Of a stretch of 64,000 nt of DNA, positions 43,864 through 52,964 are shown in pieces. Numbering within the stretch: the stretch's first letter is position 1; each line of letters begins with the position of its first letter. This stretch comes from SB15 sp964639245 (GTDB lineage Bacteria > Chloroflexota > Anaerolineae > Aggregatilineales > J027): assembly GCA_964639245.1 (NCBI GenBank), contig CAZXCU010000014.1, forward strand, positions 62,001 to 126,000, in the 5' to 3' direction. The translations under genes and the position numbers were made by a program. The notes under the pieces were generated by a model, which saw nothing but the letters and a program-made list of their open reading frames with translations, was not told the DNA's origin and did not search any database.

Positions 43864-45009
43864 TTAAATATTTATCCAACGACGTTCGCGGTGACTGGCA
43901 AGAATCGCTTCGCACAACACCACTTCCTGATGTCCGTCCTCAAAGGTCGGGAAGGGCTTGGGAGCGCTGGTGTTGCCTGCTGCGATATAGTTATACACAG
44001 CCCGATAAAGTTGTTTGAAAGTATCGGGAAAGCCTTCGTTATGCCCACCCGGATAATCGGCGTGCATCCGTGCATGACGAGACAGCAGCGACGGGTCTTT
44101 GAGTAAAATTTCATTCGGTTTCTCGCGGTGGCCCATCCAGATTTCATTCGGACGTTCCGAATTCCATGCCACAGCCGCTTTTGACCCGGCAATTTCAAAG
44201 GTTAGTTGGTTTTTGCGTCCGGCGTTGACCTGCGACACGTTCATTGTGCCACGCGCCCCGCCCGCATAATGGAACAGTACCGCCCCCCAGTCTTCCGTTT
44301 TAATTTCTACCGGGTCATATTCGACGGGTTGAGCTTCTTCTTTCCCCTTGAAGGTTGCGACTGCCTGACGGGGTTTTTTGTGAACAGGTAAAAAGGTTGC
44401 TAAATCCGCCAGTAGCGCATTGACTTTTAAGCCTGTCATAAACGCAATTAAATCCATCCAATGCGTGCCAATATCGCCGACTGCACGCAGTTCTCCGCCT
44501 TCTTCGGGGACTAAGCGCCAGTTCCAATCCGTATCGTACAACAACCAATCTTGCACATACGCCCCGCGCACCGTGTAAATTTGACCGAGCGCCCCGTCTT
44601 GAATTAAATCGCGGATGTGTAGAATGAGAGGATAAAAACGGATGTTGTAATTCACCGCCGCCACCAGATGAGGCTTGCTCTGGGCAACCGCGACCAATTC
44701 TGCCGTTTCGTTCGCGGTCATGGCGAGTGGTTTTTCACAAATAACATGTTTATTGGCTAACAAGGCCTGTTTGGACATCTCAAGATGGGTTTGGTTGGGG
44801 GTGGTAATGTGAACTGCGTCTACCTGTGCATCTTGGATAATTTCATCATAAGAAGCGTAAGCGACTTCTAAACCTAATTTTTGGGCGGCTTGCTGGCTTT
44901 TTTCGGGGCTAGAGCCAAGAATCCCGCGTACTTTGACCCCCACCCGTTGTAAAGCCTCGACATGCACCGGGCCGATAAACCCTGTTCCGACAACCGCAGC
45001 AGTTGGCAT
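43864..45009 (-). CDS. Gfo/Idh/MocA family oxidoreductase
   Basis: 381 residues: AAVVGTGFIGPVHVEALQ cofactor loop, HVICEKPLAMT with the conserved EKP lysine, GGELRAVGDIGTHWMDLIAFMTG with D and H facing the sugar. It is the first gene of a two-gene minus-strand operon with a sugar isomerase, a common pairing in 3-keto-sugar pathways. The operator at 45054 is 45 bases upstream of the start codon. Confidence 0.9.
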   Translation of the reverse strand: MPTAAVVGTGFIGPVHVEALQRVGVKVRGILGSSPEKSQQAAQKLGLEVAYASYDEIIQDAQVDAVHITTPNQTHLEMSKQALLANKHVICEKPLAMTANETAELVAVAQSKPHLVAAVNYNIRFYPLILHIRDLIQDGALGQIYTVRGAYVQDWLLYDTDWNWRLVPEEGGELRAVGDIGTHWMDLIAFMTGLKVNALLADLATFLPVHKKPRQAVATFKGKEEAQPVEYDPVEIKTEDWGAVLFHYAGGARGTMNVSQVNAGRKNQLTFEIAGSKAAVAWNSERPNEIWMGHREKPNEILLKDPSLLSRHARMHADYPGGHNEGFPDTFKQLYRAVYNYIAAGNTSAPKPFPTFEDGHQEVVLCEAILASHRERRWINI

Positions 45010-45053
45010 GGCAAAATCTCTTTCTGCTTAAAGACTAAGTTTTGCCTATTGTA

Positions 45054-45069
45054 ACGCAATCGATTGCGT
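45054..45069. promoter_or_regulatory. LacI-type operator, second site of the regulon
   Basis: ACGCAATCGATTGCGT, identical in its 16-base core to the site at 38604. It lies upstream of the Gfo/Idh-isomerase operon (minus). The plus-strand sat-cysC gene begins 112 bases away on the other side. It probably belongs to the minus-strand operon. Confidence 0.85.
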
Positions 45070-45180
45070 AAGGAAAAATTTTGCTTCGTCTCCGAATCAC
45101 TTGGCGATTGTGACCAACAAGATATTTGCAAGGCTATGGCATAATAGGGCGGTTCAAATCTCTTAGTTTGAGGCTTCTTT

Positions 45181-46911
45181 ATGGTTGATACACTCCTTCA
45201 AACCAAACTCATTGCCCCTTATGGCGGCACTTTGGTGGATTTGCTCGTTCCGCCGCATGAATTGGCGGACGCAAAAGCCTACGCCAGTACCCTCGAATCA
45301 ATTCAAATTTCGCCGCGTGCCACTTGTGATTTAGAATTGCTGGCAACCGGGGCATTTTCGCCTTTAACCCGTTTCATGAATCAGGCCGATTATCAAAGTG
45401 TCTTGGACACCATGCGGCTTGCCAATGGTACGCTGTTCCCCATGCCGGTTACGCTGCCCGTTGATTCCCGCTTGGAGATTCAAATTGGGCAGTCGGTGGT
45501 GCTGCGAGACACCCGCAACAATCCCCTTGCGATTCTGGATATTGAAGAAATTTACGAATGGGATCTGGAAGAGACAGCACAAAAAGTCTTCGGGACAACT
45601 GACCCGCGCCATCCCATTGTGGCGGAAATGCACCGTTGGGGCAAAGTGAATTTATCGGGCAATCTGCGGGTGCTGCAACTGCCGCCCAATTATGATTTTC
45701 AGGATTTGCGCCTCACGCCCGCGCAGGTTCGCAGCCGCTTAGAAGCCTACGGATTTGAAAACGTGGTCGCTTTCCAGACACGTAATCCACTTCACCGCGC
45801 TCATGAAGAATTGACTAAACGCGCCGCCGAAAGCATCAATGGTGTGCTGTTGCTGCATCCGGTGGTGGGCATGACCAAACCCGGTGATGTTGACCATTTT
45901 ACCCGTGTACGAACCTATAAAGCGCTGGCAAATCACCATTATGACCCCAATCGAATTTTGCTGTCGCTGCTGCCATTAGCAATGCGGATGGGTGGCCCGC
46001 GTGAAGCGGTCTGGCACGCCATTATCCGTCGCAATCATGGCGCGAATCATTTCATCGTCGGACGTGACCATGCCGGGCCGGGCAACGACTCCAAAGGTCA
46101 GCCGTTTTATGGCCCATACGATGCTCAGGACATGGTAGCCCAGTATGAGCAGGAAATCGGGGTCAAAATGATGCCGTTCAAGATGTTAGTCTACCTGCCG
46201 GACGAAGACCGCTACGAAGAAGAAGACAAAATTACCGACAACAAACGTACTGCATCTATTTCAGGCACGCAGGTACGCGAACAATATTTGGGCGTGGGCA
46301 AACAACTGCCGGGCTGGTTCACCCGTCCCGAAGTTGCCGATATTCTAGCGGACACCTATCCCCCCCGTCACAAACAGGGCGCGTGCATCTGGTTTACCGG
46401 ACTCAGTGGTGCGGGGAAATCTACCACCGCCGAAGTGTTGACCACCCTCTTGTTGGAACATGGTCGCCAGATTACGTTGCTAGACGGCGACGTGGTGCGG
46501 ACACATCTTTCCAAAGGCTTGGGCTTTAGCAAAGAAGACCGCGATACCAACATTCGCCGTATTGGATATGTGGCTTCTGAAATTGTGCGGCATGGCGGCT
46601 TAGTCCTCTGCGCGGCGGTCAGCCCTTATCGCGCTACACGGAACGATGTCCGTAATCGCGTTGGAACAGACCAATTTATTGAAGTTTTCGTGGATACACC
46701 CTTAGAAGTCTGCGAAGGACGCGATACCAAAGGCATGTATGCCAAAGCACGACGTGGCGAAATTAAGGATTTTACGGGCATTGATGACCCCTATGAAGCG
46801 CCCGAAAATCCTGAAATTACGCTGGATACAGTCAGCTTTACACCCGAAGCAAATGCCCGTAATATTTTGAATTACCTCATTGAACGCGGCTTTGTTCGTC
46901 CACTCGAATAA
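45181..46911 (+). CDS. Bifunctional ATP sulfurylase / APS kinase
   Basis: 576 residues, two enzymes in one chain. About 1-395 is ATP sulfurylase: QTRNPLHRAHE near 198-208 and GRDHAGPG near 294-300 bind ATP and sulfate. About 400-576 is APS kinase: P-loop WFTGLSGAGKSTT near 402, then DGDVVRTHLSKGLGFSKEDRDTN and later DTPLEVCEGRDTKGMYAKAR. It activates sulfate to APS and then PAPS for sulfation or assimilation. No other sulfate-assimilation gene is next to it. It stands alone, and the upstream region carries the operator of the divergent operon. Confidence 0.95.
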   Translation: MVDTLLQTKLIAPYGGTLVDLLVPPHELADAKAYASTLESIQISPRATCDLELLATGAFSPLTRFMNQADYQSVLDTMRLANGTLFPMPVTLPVDSRLEIQIGQSVVLRDTRNNPLAILDIEEIYEWDLEETAQKVFGTTDPRHPIVAEMHRWGKVNLSGNLRVLQLPPNYDFQDLRLTPAQVRSRLEAYGFENVVAFQTRNPLHRAHEELTKRAAESINGVLLLHPVVGMTKPGDVDHFTRVRTYKALANHHYDPNRILLSLLPLAMRMGGPREAVWHAIIRRNHGANHFIVGRDHAGPGNDSKGQPFYGPYDAQDMVAQYEQEIGVKMMPFKMLVYLPDEDRYEEEDKITDNKRTASISGTQVREQYLGVGKQLPGWFTRPEVADILADTYPPRHKQGACIWFTGLSGAGKSTTAEVLTTLLLEHGRQITLLDGDVVRTHLSKGLGFSKEDRDTNIRRIGYVASEIVRHGGLVLCAAVSPYRATRNDVRNRVGTDQFIEVFVDTPLEVCEGRDTKGMYAKARRGEIKDFTGIDDPYEAPENPEITLDTVSFTPEANARNILNYLIERGFVRPLE

Positions 46912-47004
46912 ACACAAATTGACTTGATGGGCGGGTCTCACGCCCATCATCAAAACCCTCTTAATGGTTTACTGTTGAAATTGCTCCAAAAACGGGCATG
47001 AGAG

Positions 47005-47038
47005 AAAATAAAAACAAGGGGTTTGAAGCCCCTTGTTT
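47005..47038 (-). terminator. Terminator after tRNA-Asn
   Basis: 10-bp stem AAACAAGGGG/CCCCTTGTTT with a 7-base loop. On the minus strand it is followed by TTTATTTTC. It is nine bases downstream of the tRNA-Asn gene read on that strand. A separate stem GATGGGCG/CGCCCATC at 46926-46948 may end sat-cysC but has a poor T-run. Confidence 0.75.
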
Positions 47039-47046
47039 GAAAACTG

Positions 47047-47118
47047 CTCCGCAACCTGGATTCGAACCAGGAACCCATCGGTTAACAGCCGATTGCTCTG
47101 CCGTTGAGCTATTGCGGA
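47047..47118 (-). tRNA. tRNA-Asn (anticodon GTT)
   Basis: 72 nt cloverleaf on the minus strand. The acceptor is TCCGCAA/TTGCGGA, the D arm GCTC...GAGC, the anticodon loop CTGTTAA gives GTT, and the T loop is TTCGAAT. The discriminator is G. CCA is not encoded. It lies downstream of hisS on the same strand. Confidence 0.95.
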
Positions 47119-47194
47119 ATGTGAATGGGCATAAGATACCAAAGGCCGCTTGCCCCTGTCAAGACAAATTTTTGGTCAAGCGGCACAATCCACC

Positions 47195-48535
47195 TTAAAT
47201 TTCTGCTAATTCGCGGATTTTTTCCGCCAGCATCGCACGCCCGACAGTGATTTCTTCGCCTTTTTGGAGCAGTTTAAGTTTAACCACGCCCTGCTGAACT
47301 TCATCCGGGCCAAGAATGACCATAAAGGGGATCCCTTTGGCATCCGCGTAGCCAATTTGTTTCCCTAGATTCTTACGACTGTCCAGATAGGCTTCAGCCC
47401 GAACACCATTTTGCCGCAGTTCAGATACTATCCGTAGGGTTTCAGGTTCCATCTCTTGATTAAACACGCCGACCAAAACCTGCACCGCCGTTTTCGATAC
47501 CTGCGCTGGATACAAATTGAGTTGTTCCATCAGGTCGATGATGCGTTCAATCCCTAGACTGATGCCTGTGGTGGGCAAACTCTGGTTACGGAACAAACCG
47601 ATGAGTTCATCGTAACGCCCGCCCCCCTGCACACTCCCCAGATTTTCCGGCTTGGTGATGTTGGTTTCAAAAATGGGCCCGGTGTAGTAACCCAAACCGC
47701 GTACCATCGTCATATCAATCTGGGTGTTGGCATCAGGCACAGAAAACGCCACCAGATAATTGGCAAGGTCATCTAGTTCACGCAAGCCTTCCTGTGCGAC
47801 TTCAATCCCGGCTAATTCTTCACGCAAACGGCGCAGCAGGACATCTTTGCTTGGCTCTTGAATCCCCAACAAATTAACCATGCGCGTCACCACATCATCT
47901 GCCATGCCATTTTTGCGTAAATCCTCGGCAACTCCCGCAAGGCCAATTTTGTCTGCCTTATCAATGCTGCGATAAAGGCTGCCCAATTGAGCATCCGGCA
48001 CACCCGCATAAATGCCAATGCCCGTCAGCAGTTTCCGCGAATTAATTTTGATGGTAAATTCCTCAAAGCCCAAACGGGTCAGAGTCGCGTTGACCAAACT
48101 CACACATTCCGCATCCGCGTTCATCGTGCGAATTCCGACAATATCCGCGTCACATTGAAAAAATTCACGGTAGCGCCCCCGTCCGGGACGTTCTCCGCGC
48201 CAAACCGGAGCAATATGGTAACGGCGGAAAGGCAAACTGAGGTCGTTTTCATGTTCCGCAAAATAGCGACTCAACGGAACAGTCAAGTCGTAACGCAAGG
48301 CAAGATCTTCTTTGCCTTCGGTATGTTTGGCGTGGTAAATGAGTTGTTCGGCATCTTCGCCGTATTTGCCCATCAAAGTGCTTTGTAATTCCATGACAGG
48401 GGTATAAATCGGTTCAAAGCCATAGAGTTCAAACACGCTGCGAATGGTGCTAAAGACATATTCGCGTTTGTGCATCTCGGCGGGCAGAAAATCGCGCATT
48501 CCACGCGGGGTTCTGGCTTGTAATTTCGACACGTT
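47195..48535 (-). CDS. hisS: Histidyl-tRNA synthetase
   Basis: About 446 residues, class II aminoacyl-tRNA synthetase. It has PRGMRDFLPAEM at the N-terminus, motif 2 FRRYHIAPVWRGERPGRGRYREFFQCDAD, the histidine-binding loop MVRGLGYYTGPIFET, motif 3 TTGISLGIERI and the C-terminal anticodon-binding domain (about 335-446). A GTG at 48535 is taken as the start because AGGAG lies four bases before it and the protein then begins VSKLQARTPRGMRDF like relatives. ATG 48544 or GTG 48550 would add three or five residues. It loads histidine on tRNA-His. Confidence 0.95.
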   Translation of the reverse strand, partial: NVSKLQARTPRGMRDFLPAEMHKREYVFSTIRSVFELYGFEPIYTPVMELQSTLMGKYGEDAEQLIYHAKHTEGKEDLALRYDLTVPLSRYFAEHENDLSLPFRRYHIAPVWRGERPGRGRYREFFQCDADIVGIRTMNADAECVSLVNATLTRLGFEEFTIKINSRKLLTGIGIYAGVPDAQLGSLYRSIDKADKIGLAGVAEDLRKNGMADDVVTRMVNLLGIQEPSKDVLLRRLREELAGIEVAQEGLRELDDLANYLVAFSVPDANTQIDMTMVRGLGYYTGPIFETNITKPENLGSVQGGGRYDELIGLFRNQSLPTTGISLGIERIIDLMEQLNLYPAQVSKTAVQVLVGVFNQEMEPETLRIVSELRQNGVRAEAYLDSRKNLGKQIGYADAKGIPFMVILGPDEVQQGVVKLKLLQKGEEITVGRAMLAEKIRELAEI

Positions 48536-48634
48536 GCTCCTCATTTCCACGCATAAACGACCAGTAGGAAATCATAGCAGTGCGCCGAAAAAAAACCTAC
48601 CCCATGTAGACAGATGGGAGGAGGAAAACATCCC

Positions 48635-48664
48635 TAAAAATAGGCGGGAGAATCTCCCCCGCCC
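48635..48664 (-). terminator. Terminator after the phosphodiesterase gene
   Basis: Stem GGCGGG-AGA/TCT-CCCCCGCC (one bulge), followed on the minus strand by TATTTTTA. It is ten bases beyond the stop of the glycerophosphodiester phosphodiesterase gene. Confidence 0.7.
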
Positions 48665-48673
48665 ACACAGCCG

Positions 48674-49426
48674 CTAAAACAGAGTCAACAAGCGGTCAGG
48701 ATAGTCGGTGGTCAAACCATCCACGCCCATCGCAATGAGATTTTTTGCATCGTCCAGTTCATTGACTGTCCAGCAGGTGACTTTTTGCCCGCGTGCATGT
48801 GCCGCCGTCATATGGGAGGCATCGCACAACCCATACATCATATTGAGGGTTGGGTAAGTCGTTTCTTCTGCATCAGGAAATTTGGTATACCATAACTCGG
48901 AAATCGGAATTTCGGGCGCAACGCGGTGCAGCCGATGCAGCGAATCATGGTCAAAAGAACGCACACAGCAGCGTTCCACAAATCCATATTCTTGAATAAG
49001 CGCGGCGATTTCATCTTCCATATTCGGGAAAAAAGCCGGGTCTTTCATCTCCAAATATAACAACAGGGTATTATCGCGCATCAGGTTAAAAAGTTCATGC
49101 AGGGTGGGAATCCGTTCGTCTTTAAATTCCTTACCGAACCAACTCCCCACATCCAGCGCTTTGAGGCTCGCAAGAGTTCGTTCACGCAGCAGCCCTTTGC
49201 CATTGGTCAAACGGTCAAGTTCAGTGTCATGGAATACCACTAGATAGCCGTCTATGCTGCGTTGAACATCAAATTCAATCGCATCAAGTTTGAGGTCAAT
49301 GGCTTTGCGAAAGGCCGCCAGCGTATTTTCTGGCGCAAGCCCCGATGCACCCCGATGTCCGGTAATCTGGACGGGGCGGCTAGACATTTTGGAAGTGGGC
49401 ATCGGCAGCCCTTTAAGTTGGCTCAT
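48674..49426 (-). CDS. Glycerophosphodiester phosphodiesterase
   Basis: 250 residues, GDPD TIM barrel: ITGHRGASGLAPENTLAAFRKAID, AIEFDVQRSIDGYLVVFHDTELDRLTNG (metal-binding Glu/Asp and catalytic His), LYLEMKD, and TCWTVNELDDAKNLIAMGVDGLTTDYPDRL at the end. It releases glycerol 3-phosphate from lipid head-group diesters. No signal peptide is present, so it is cytosolic. The start overlaps the previous gene's stop by four bases. Confidence 0.93.
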   Translation of the reverse strand: MSQLKGLPMPTSKMSSRPVQITGHRGASGLAPENTLAAFRKAIDLKLDAIEFDVQRSIDGYLVVFHDTELDRLTNGKGLLRERTLASLKALDVGSWFGKEFKDERIPTLHELFNLMRDNTLLLYLEMKDPAFFPNMEDEIAALIQEYGFVERCCVRSFDHDSLHRLHRVAPEIPISELWYTKFPDAEETTYPTLNMMYGLCDASHMTAAHARGQKVTCWTVNELDDAKNLIAMGVDGLTTDYPDRLLTLF

Positions 49427-50217
49427 TCCTCGCGCTCCACAAATCGGACTTCAAACAACTTGGGCCACAACTTCCCTGTAATGTAAAAAACGTCATTTTC
49501 CTCATCGTAGGCAATCCCGTTAAGGACTCCTCCACGCGGTTGTGCCGCATATTCTTCGGGAGTCAGCAGCATGGACGCATCGACCACTCCGATAATCGCG
49601 CCGGTGGTTTTGTCAATTTGAATAAGCACATCCTGCTGCCAGACATTCGCGTAAATATAATCCCCGACACATTCCAATTCATTGATGTCGGAAATGGGCG
49701 AGTCAAACAGGGTTACTGGGATTTCAGATAGTAGCTCGAAAGTTTCAGCATTGCGCACAAACAAATTGCTGCTGCCGTCACTCATATACAGGACTTCGCC
49801 GTCATAGCATAAGCCCCAGCCTTCGCCCTCATATTCAAAGGTCTCTACCAATTCAAAGGTTTCAAGGTCATAGACAAAGGCAACCTGCTCCTGCCATGTG
49901 ATTTGAATCAGTTGATCCTCAACCAGCGCCAAGCCCTCCGCAAAATAGATGTCGTCTATCGGAATTTGTTGGAGGACTTCGCCCGTTTCTGGTTCGACCT
50001 TCCGCAGCGTGGATTGCCCGCGCAAGCCGGTGCTTTCATAAAAATAACCCTCATGGAGCAGCAGCCCCTGGGTATACGCGCTGGCATCATGCGGATAGAC
50101 TTCTAAAATTTCAGGTTCATAGATAATGACTTCGACTTCTTCCGTTGGTGCTTGTGCTGATGCGCTTACCACCCCAAAGAGCAGCAACAGCGCCATCAAA
50201 GAGTGCCTGATTTTCAA
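49423..50217 (-). CDS. Exported glutaminyl-peptide cyclotransferase
   Basis: About 264 residues of the plant/bacterial glutamine cyclotransferase family, a five-bladed propeller: YPHDASAYTQGLLLHEGYFYESTGLRGQSTLRKV, FAEGLALVEDQLIQITW, FEYEGEGWGLCYDGEVLYMSDGSSNL, NELECVGDYIYANVWQQD, NGIAYDEENDVFYITGKLWPKLFEV. It converts N-terminal Gln to pyroglutamate on exported peptides. I place the start at TTG 50217, since GAGGA lies six bases upstream and the protein then begins with a clean signal peptide KIRHSLMALLLLFGVVSASAQA. Starts at 50253 or 50277 would put acidic residues before it. Confidence 0.85.
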   Translation of the reverse strand: MKIRHSLMALLLLFGVVSASAQAPTEEVEVIIYEPEILEVYPHDASAYTQGLLLHEGYFYESTGLRGQSTLRKVEPETGEVLQQIPIDDIYFAEGLALVEDQLIQITWQEQVAFVYDLETFELVETFEYEGEGWGLCYDGEVLYMSDGSSNLFVRNAETFELLSEIPVTLFDSPISDINELECVGDYIYANVWQQDVLIQIDKTTGAIIGVVDASMLLTPEEYAAQPRGGVLNGIAYDEENDVFYITGKLWPKLFEVRFVEREE

Positions 50218-50342
50218 TGCCCATTCCTCATCCAACTTAAACACTACAAGCATAGAACTTTCGGGCGCTGCACTCAATAGCGCATTTGACTGCTTGTCTG
50301 TAGAATGAACCTAAAGATAAACCGCATCTTTGGAGCATCAAT

Positions 50343-52025
50343 ATGTTTAAAACGAATCGGGAAGTAGAAGTGCGGAGTCAGCCCAGTTTTGGGTCTGAAA
50401 TGGTCGGCAAAGTTGGCGCGAACATTGATGTCAACGTGGTTGGCACGCCTGTGACCGCCGAGGGGTGGATCTGGCACAATGTGGAGGGGGGCGGAAATTT
50501 GTGGATTCCTGAGCGTCCCGTTGGCGGCAATGATTCGTCTGCGCTGCTCACATGGGTGGGGTCAACGCCACGTCCTGTCCCAGCCGGGGCGGGAACAACC
50601 GCTACCCCCGCCGCGCCCCAAGCCACCGTTGTTTTCCCCAAAATTGAAGGCGATTTCACTAACAAAATTCTTTTACAAGCATTTACGAATGCAGCCACGA
50701 CGTTGGGGCAGCCCAATATGGTCGATACATGGCTACAGCAGGCGGGCATCCCGTGGATTAAAAATGTACAGGGCGAATTCTATGAAGGCTTAGAGATTGA
50801 AAAACTGCCCAATTTAACCAACGATGTCAAATTTTTGGTGATTCAACAGGTCAACACGCTTAAAGCAGCCCAACCCGCCTCGGCACCCCTGCAACAAGGC
50901 GCGGCAAGTGTGAGTGTTGCACCCGAACAGCCCAAAGAGGAAGTCAAAAAAGGTTTTAGCATCAAGGATGGGCAGTTTCATCTCAACGGCAAACCTTTTA
51001 AATTTGTGGGCGTGAACATGCGCGAACTGGCTTGGTATGGGTTTCCCGGTTCTGTTACCCAATATGCCCAACCGCACCATCAAGATATTCAATTGGATGT
51101 GGCAAAAGAAATGCGGGCGCGGGTGGTGCGGATGTACGCTCCCTTTGCCGGGTCAGATGCCCAAGAAGCGGTCAAACGGCTCAAGGTGGCGCTGGATAAA
51201 CTCGAAAAACGCGGCATGTACGCGCTTATTACCCTCGATGATTCCAAAGGCAGCGGTTTTAATATCCCCTGTGACGGCGGGCGCTATCGGGTGCCGCACC
51301 ACTACAATGCGGCCTATTTCCGCGAAGGCTATAAACAAACATGGATTCCTTTTGTGAAAACGGTGGTTAGTGCGCTCAAGGGTCACAACGCGGTTTTTGC
51401 ATGGGGCATCTGCAACGAAGCCCAAGTTCACCCCCATCCCCCCCAGCCGCCGGATGATATGCTCAAAATTGCCGAAGAATTTTATCAATTTTTCAAATTC
51501 GCCAGTGGCATGATTCGGGATATTGACTCCGATTCGTTGATTACCACCAGTATCGAAAGCTCGCATCATGTGTTTGTTGAACACAAATTTACGGGCAAAA
51601 ATTACGCGGACAAACTCTACACCCTGCCAACGATTGATTTCGCCACGATTCATTCCTATCGTGACCGCGAACGCTATGACCATCCGATTGGACACCGCGC
51701 CGAAGAAGCCATCGAAGAAGCCAAACGTGCCAAACGGACATGGAAAAAACCCATCATCATGGAAGAACTTGGCCCGGTGGGTGGATTTTTCAATGATTTG
51801 GGGCGTAGCAACGGCGGTGAATGGGTCGCTGGTGCGATGAATTTGCTTTATAACGAACATGGCTATTCCGGTGTGATGCAGTGGGGCTTTCAAGGCACGG
51901 ACGACAATATCGGCGCAGGCGACGCGGACTCCGGGATGCACAAAGGCGGCGGCGGGATTCCCACCGGCGACTGGGGGTCGATGTTCAATGCGTATAAAAG
52001 TTGGGGCGCGAAGTTCTGGCCTTAA
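50343..52025 (+). CDS. GH5-like glycoside hydrolase with N-terminal SH3-like domain
   Basis: 560 residues. An SH3b-like start (REVEVRSQPSFGSEMVGKVGANIDVNVVG ... WIWHNVEGGGNLWI, about 4-60) is followed by a Pro/Ala linker and a second region of unknown fold (about 95-185). The C-terminal 350 residues form a GH5-type TIM barrel: LNGKPFKFVGVNMRELAW, acid/base Glu in WGICNEAQ, nucleophile Glu in PIIMEELGPVGGF, FATIHSY. GH5 enzymes cut beta-glucans or mannans. No signal peptide is visible, which is odd for SH3b plus GH5. It is convergent with the importer at 52-56 kb, suggesting a shared polysaccharide substrate. Confidence 0.82.
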   Translation: MFKTNREVEVRSQPSFGSEMVGKVGANIDVNVVGTPVTAEGWIWHNVEGGGNLWIPERPVGGNDSSALLTWVGSTPRPVPAGAGTTATPAAPQATVVFPKIEGDFTNKILLQAFTNAATTLGQPNMVDTWLQQAGIPWIKNVQGEFYEGLEIEKLPNLTNDVKFLVIQQVNTLKAAQPASAPLQQGAASVSVAPEQPKEEVKKGFSIKDGQFHLNGKPFKFVGVNMRELAWYGFPGSVTQYAQPHHQDIQLDVAKEMRARVVRMYAPFAGSDAQEAVKRLKVALDKLEKRGMYALITLDDSKGSGFNIPCDGGRYRVPHHYNAAYFREGYKQTWIPFVKTVVSALKGHNAVFAWGICNEAQVHPHPPQPPDDMLKIAEEFYQFFKFASGMIRDIDSDSLITTSIESSHHVFVEHKFTGKNYADKLYTLPTIDFATIHSYRDRERYDHPIGHRAEEAIEEAKRAKRTWKKPIIMEELGPVGGFFNDLGRSNGGEWVAGAMNLLYNEHGYSGVMQWGFQGTDDNIGAGDADSGMHKGGGGIPTGDWGSMFNAYKSWGAKFWP

Positions 52026-52036
52026 AAAGTTATCCG

Positions 52037-52078
52037 TTTTCAGTTATCAGCAGGTGATTTTTCACTGATAACTGAAAA
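52037..52078. terminator. Long hairpin between convergent genes
   Basis: Perfect 14-bp stem TTTTCAGTTATCAG/CTGATAACTGAAAA with a 14-base loop, lying in the 68 bases between the GH5-like gene and the convergent permease gene. T-runs are short on both sides, so it could be a weak bidirectional terminator or a mobile palindrome. Confidence 0.55.
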
Positions 52079-52093
52079 CTATTTACCGATAAC

Positions 52094-52960
52094 TCATTTA
52101 TCTCGTGTTAGGGCAAACCCACTCATAAACTGGCGTTGCAGCAGCACAAACACCAGAATCGGTGGAATAGAGGCAACCACAGCCGCTGCCATCAAAATGC
52201 CATAGTCGGTTTGCCCTCCGACTTCCTCAATTCCGCGAATCCCCTGTTGAATCAACTGCTGGCGTTCATCCTGAATGATGATGACAGGCCACAGGTATTG
52301 ATTCCACATATAAATGAACTGAATCACCGCCATTGCGCCAATCACATTCCATGACATTGGCACAAGAATTCGCAACATGAATTGAATCGGGGTCGCCCCA
52401 TCCAATTGGGCGGCCTCCACCAATTCTCGTGGGATGTTGCTAAAGTGCTGGCGAAACAAAAATGCCCCTGTGGCGCTTGCTAGGAAAGGGATCGTCAAGG
52501 CGATTTTGCTGTTGCCCCACTGAATTTCTTCAAAGCCCCATTCCGCAAAACGATCAGTTAAATCGTTCATCAAGCGGAAGAGTGGCACAATAATAATTTC
52601 AGTAGGCATCAAGAGCGTCAACAGCACAAAAAAGAACAGCACCCACTTGCCCGGAAAGCGGAAATACACAAATGCCAAGCCCGCCATCATAGAAGTGAGC
52701 GTTTTGCCGATGACCACCACTGTCGCAACAACCATGGTGTTGTAAATCAGCACCCCGAAACTTTCCTTGTTATTGGAAGTGAACAGGGCATCCACATTGT
52801 CCACCAAATCATCACCGGGAGTTAGACGGGGGGGGTATTGAAACGCTTGGTCACGGGACATGGTGGCAATCAACAGGGCGTAAATTGCGGGCAGCGCCAC
52901 AATAAAACAAATGACTGTCAACAAAAGATGTGTCAAATAACGCGGTTGTGATGAGCGCAT
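52094..52960 (-). CDS. Sugar ABC permease (MalG-type)
   Basis: 288 residues, six membrane helices, EAA loop VEAAQLDGATPIQFMLRILVPMSWN. It follows the MalF-type permease gene by four bases. Third gene of a binding protein-permease-permease operon with no ATPase gene nearby. Confidence 0.93.
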   Translation of the reverse strand: MRSSQPRYLTHLLLTVICFIVALPAIYALLIATMSRDQAFQYPPRLTPGDDLVDNVDALFTSNNKESFGVLIYNTMVVATVVVIGKTLTSMMAGLAFVYFRFPGKWVLFFFVLLTLLMPTEIIIVPLFRLMNDLTDRFAEWGFEEIQWGNSKIALTIPFLASATGAFLFRQHFSNIPRELVEAAQLDGATPIQFMLRILVPMSWNVIGAMAVIQFIYMWNQYLWPVIIIQDERQQLIQQGIRGIEEVGGQTDYGILMAAAVVASIPPILVFVLLQRQFMSGFALTRDK

Positions 52961-52964
52961 GAAT

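Noticed and set aside
45070..45180. Riboswitch or T-box upstream of the ATP sulfurylase/APS kinase gene
   Set aside because: The 111-base leader shows no conserved core that I can recognise. A short AGTTTGAGG segment before the start is not enough.
47145..47184. Hairpin GCCGCTTG/CAAGCGGC between hisS and tRNA-Asn as a terminator
   Set aside because: The loop is 24 bases and no T-run follows on either strand, so it was not listed as a terminator.
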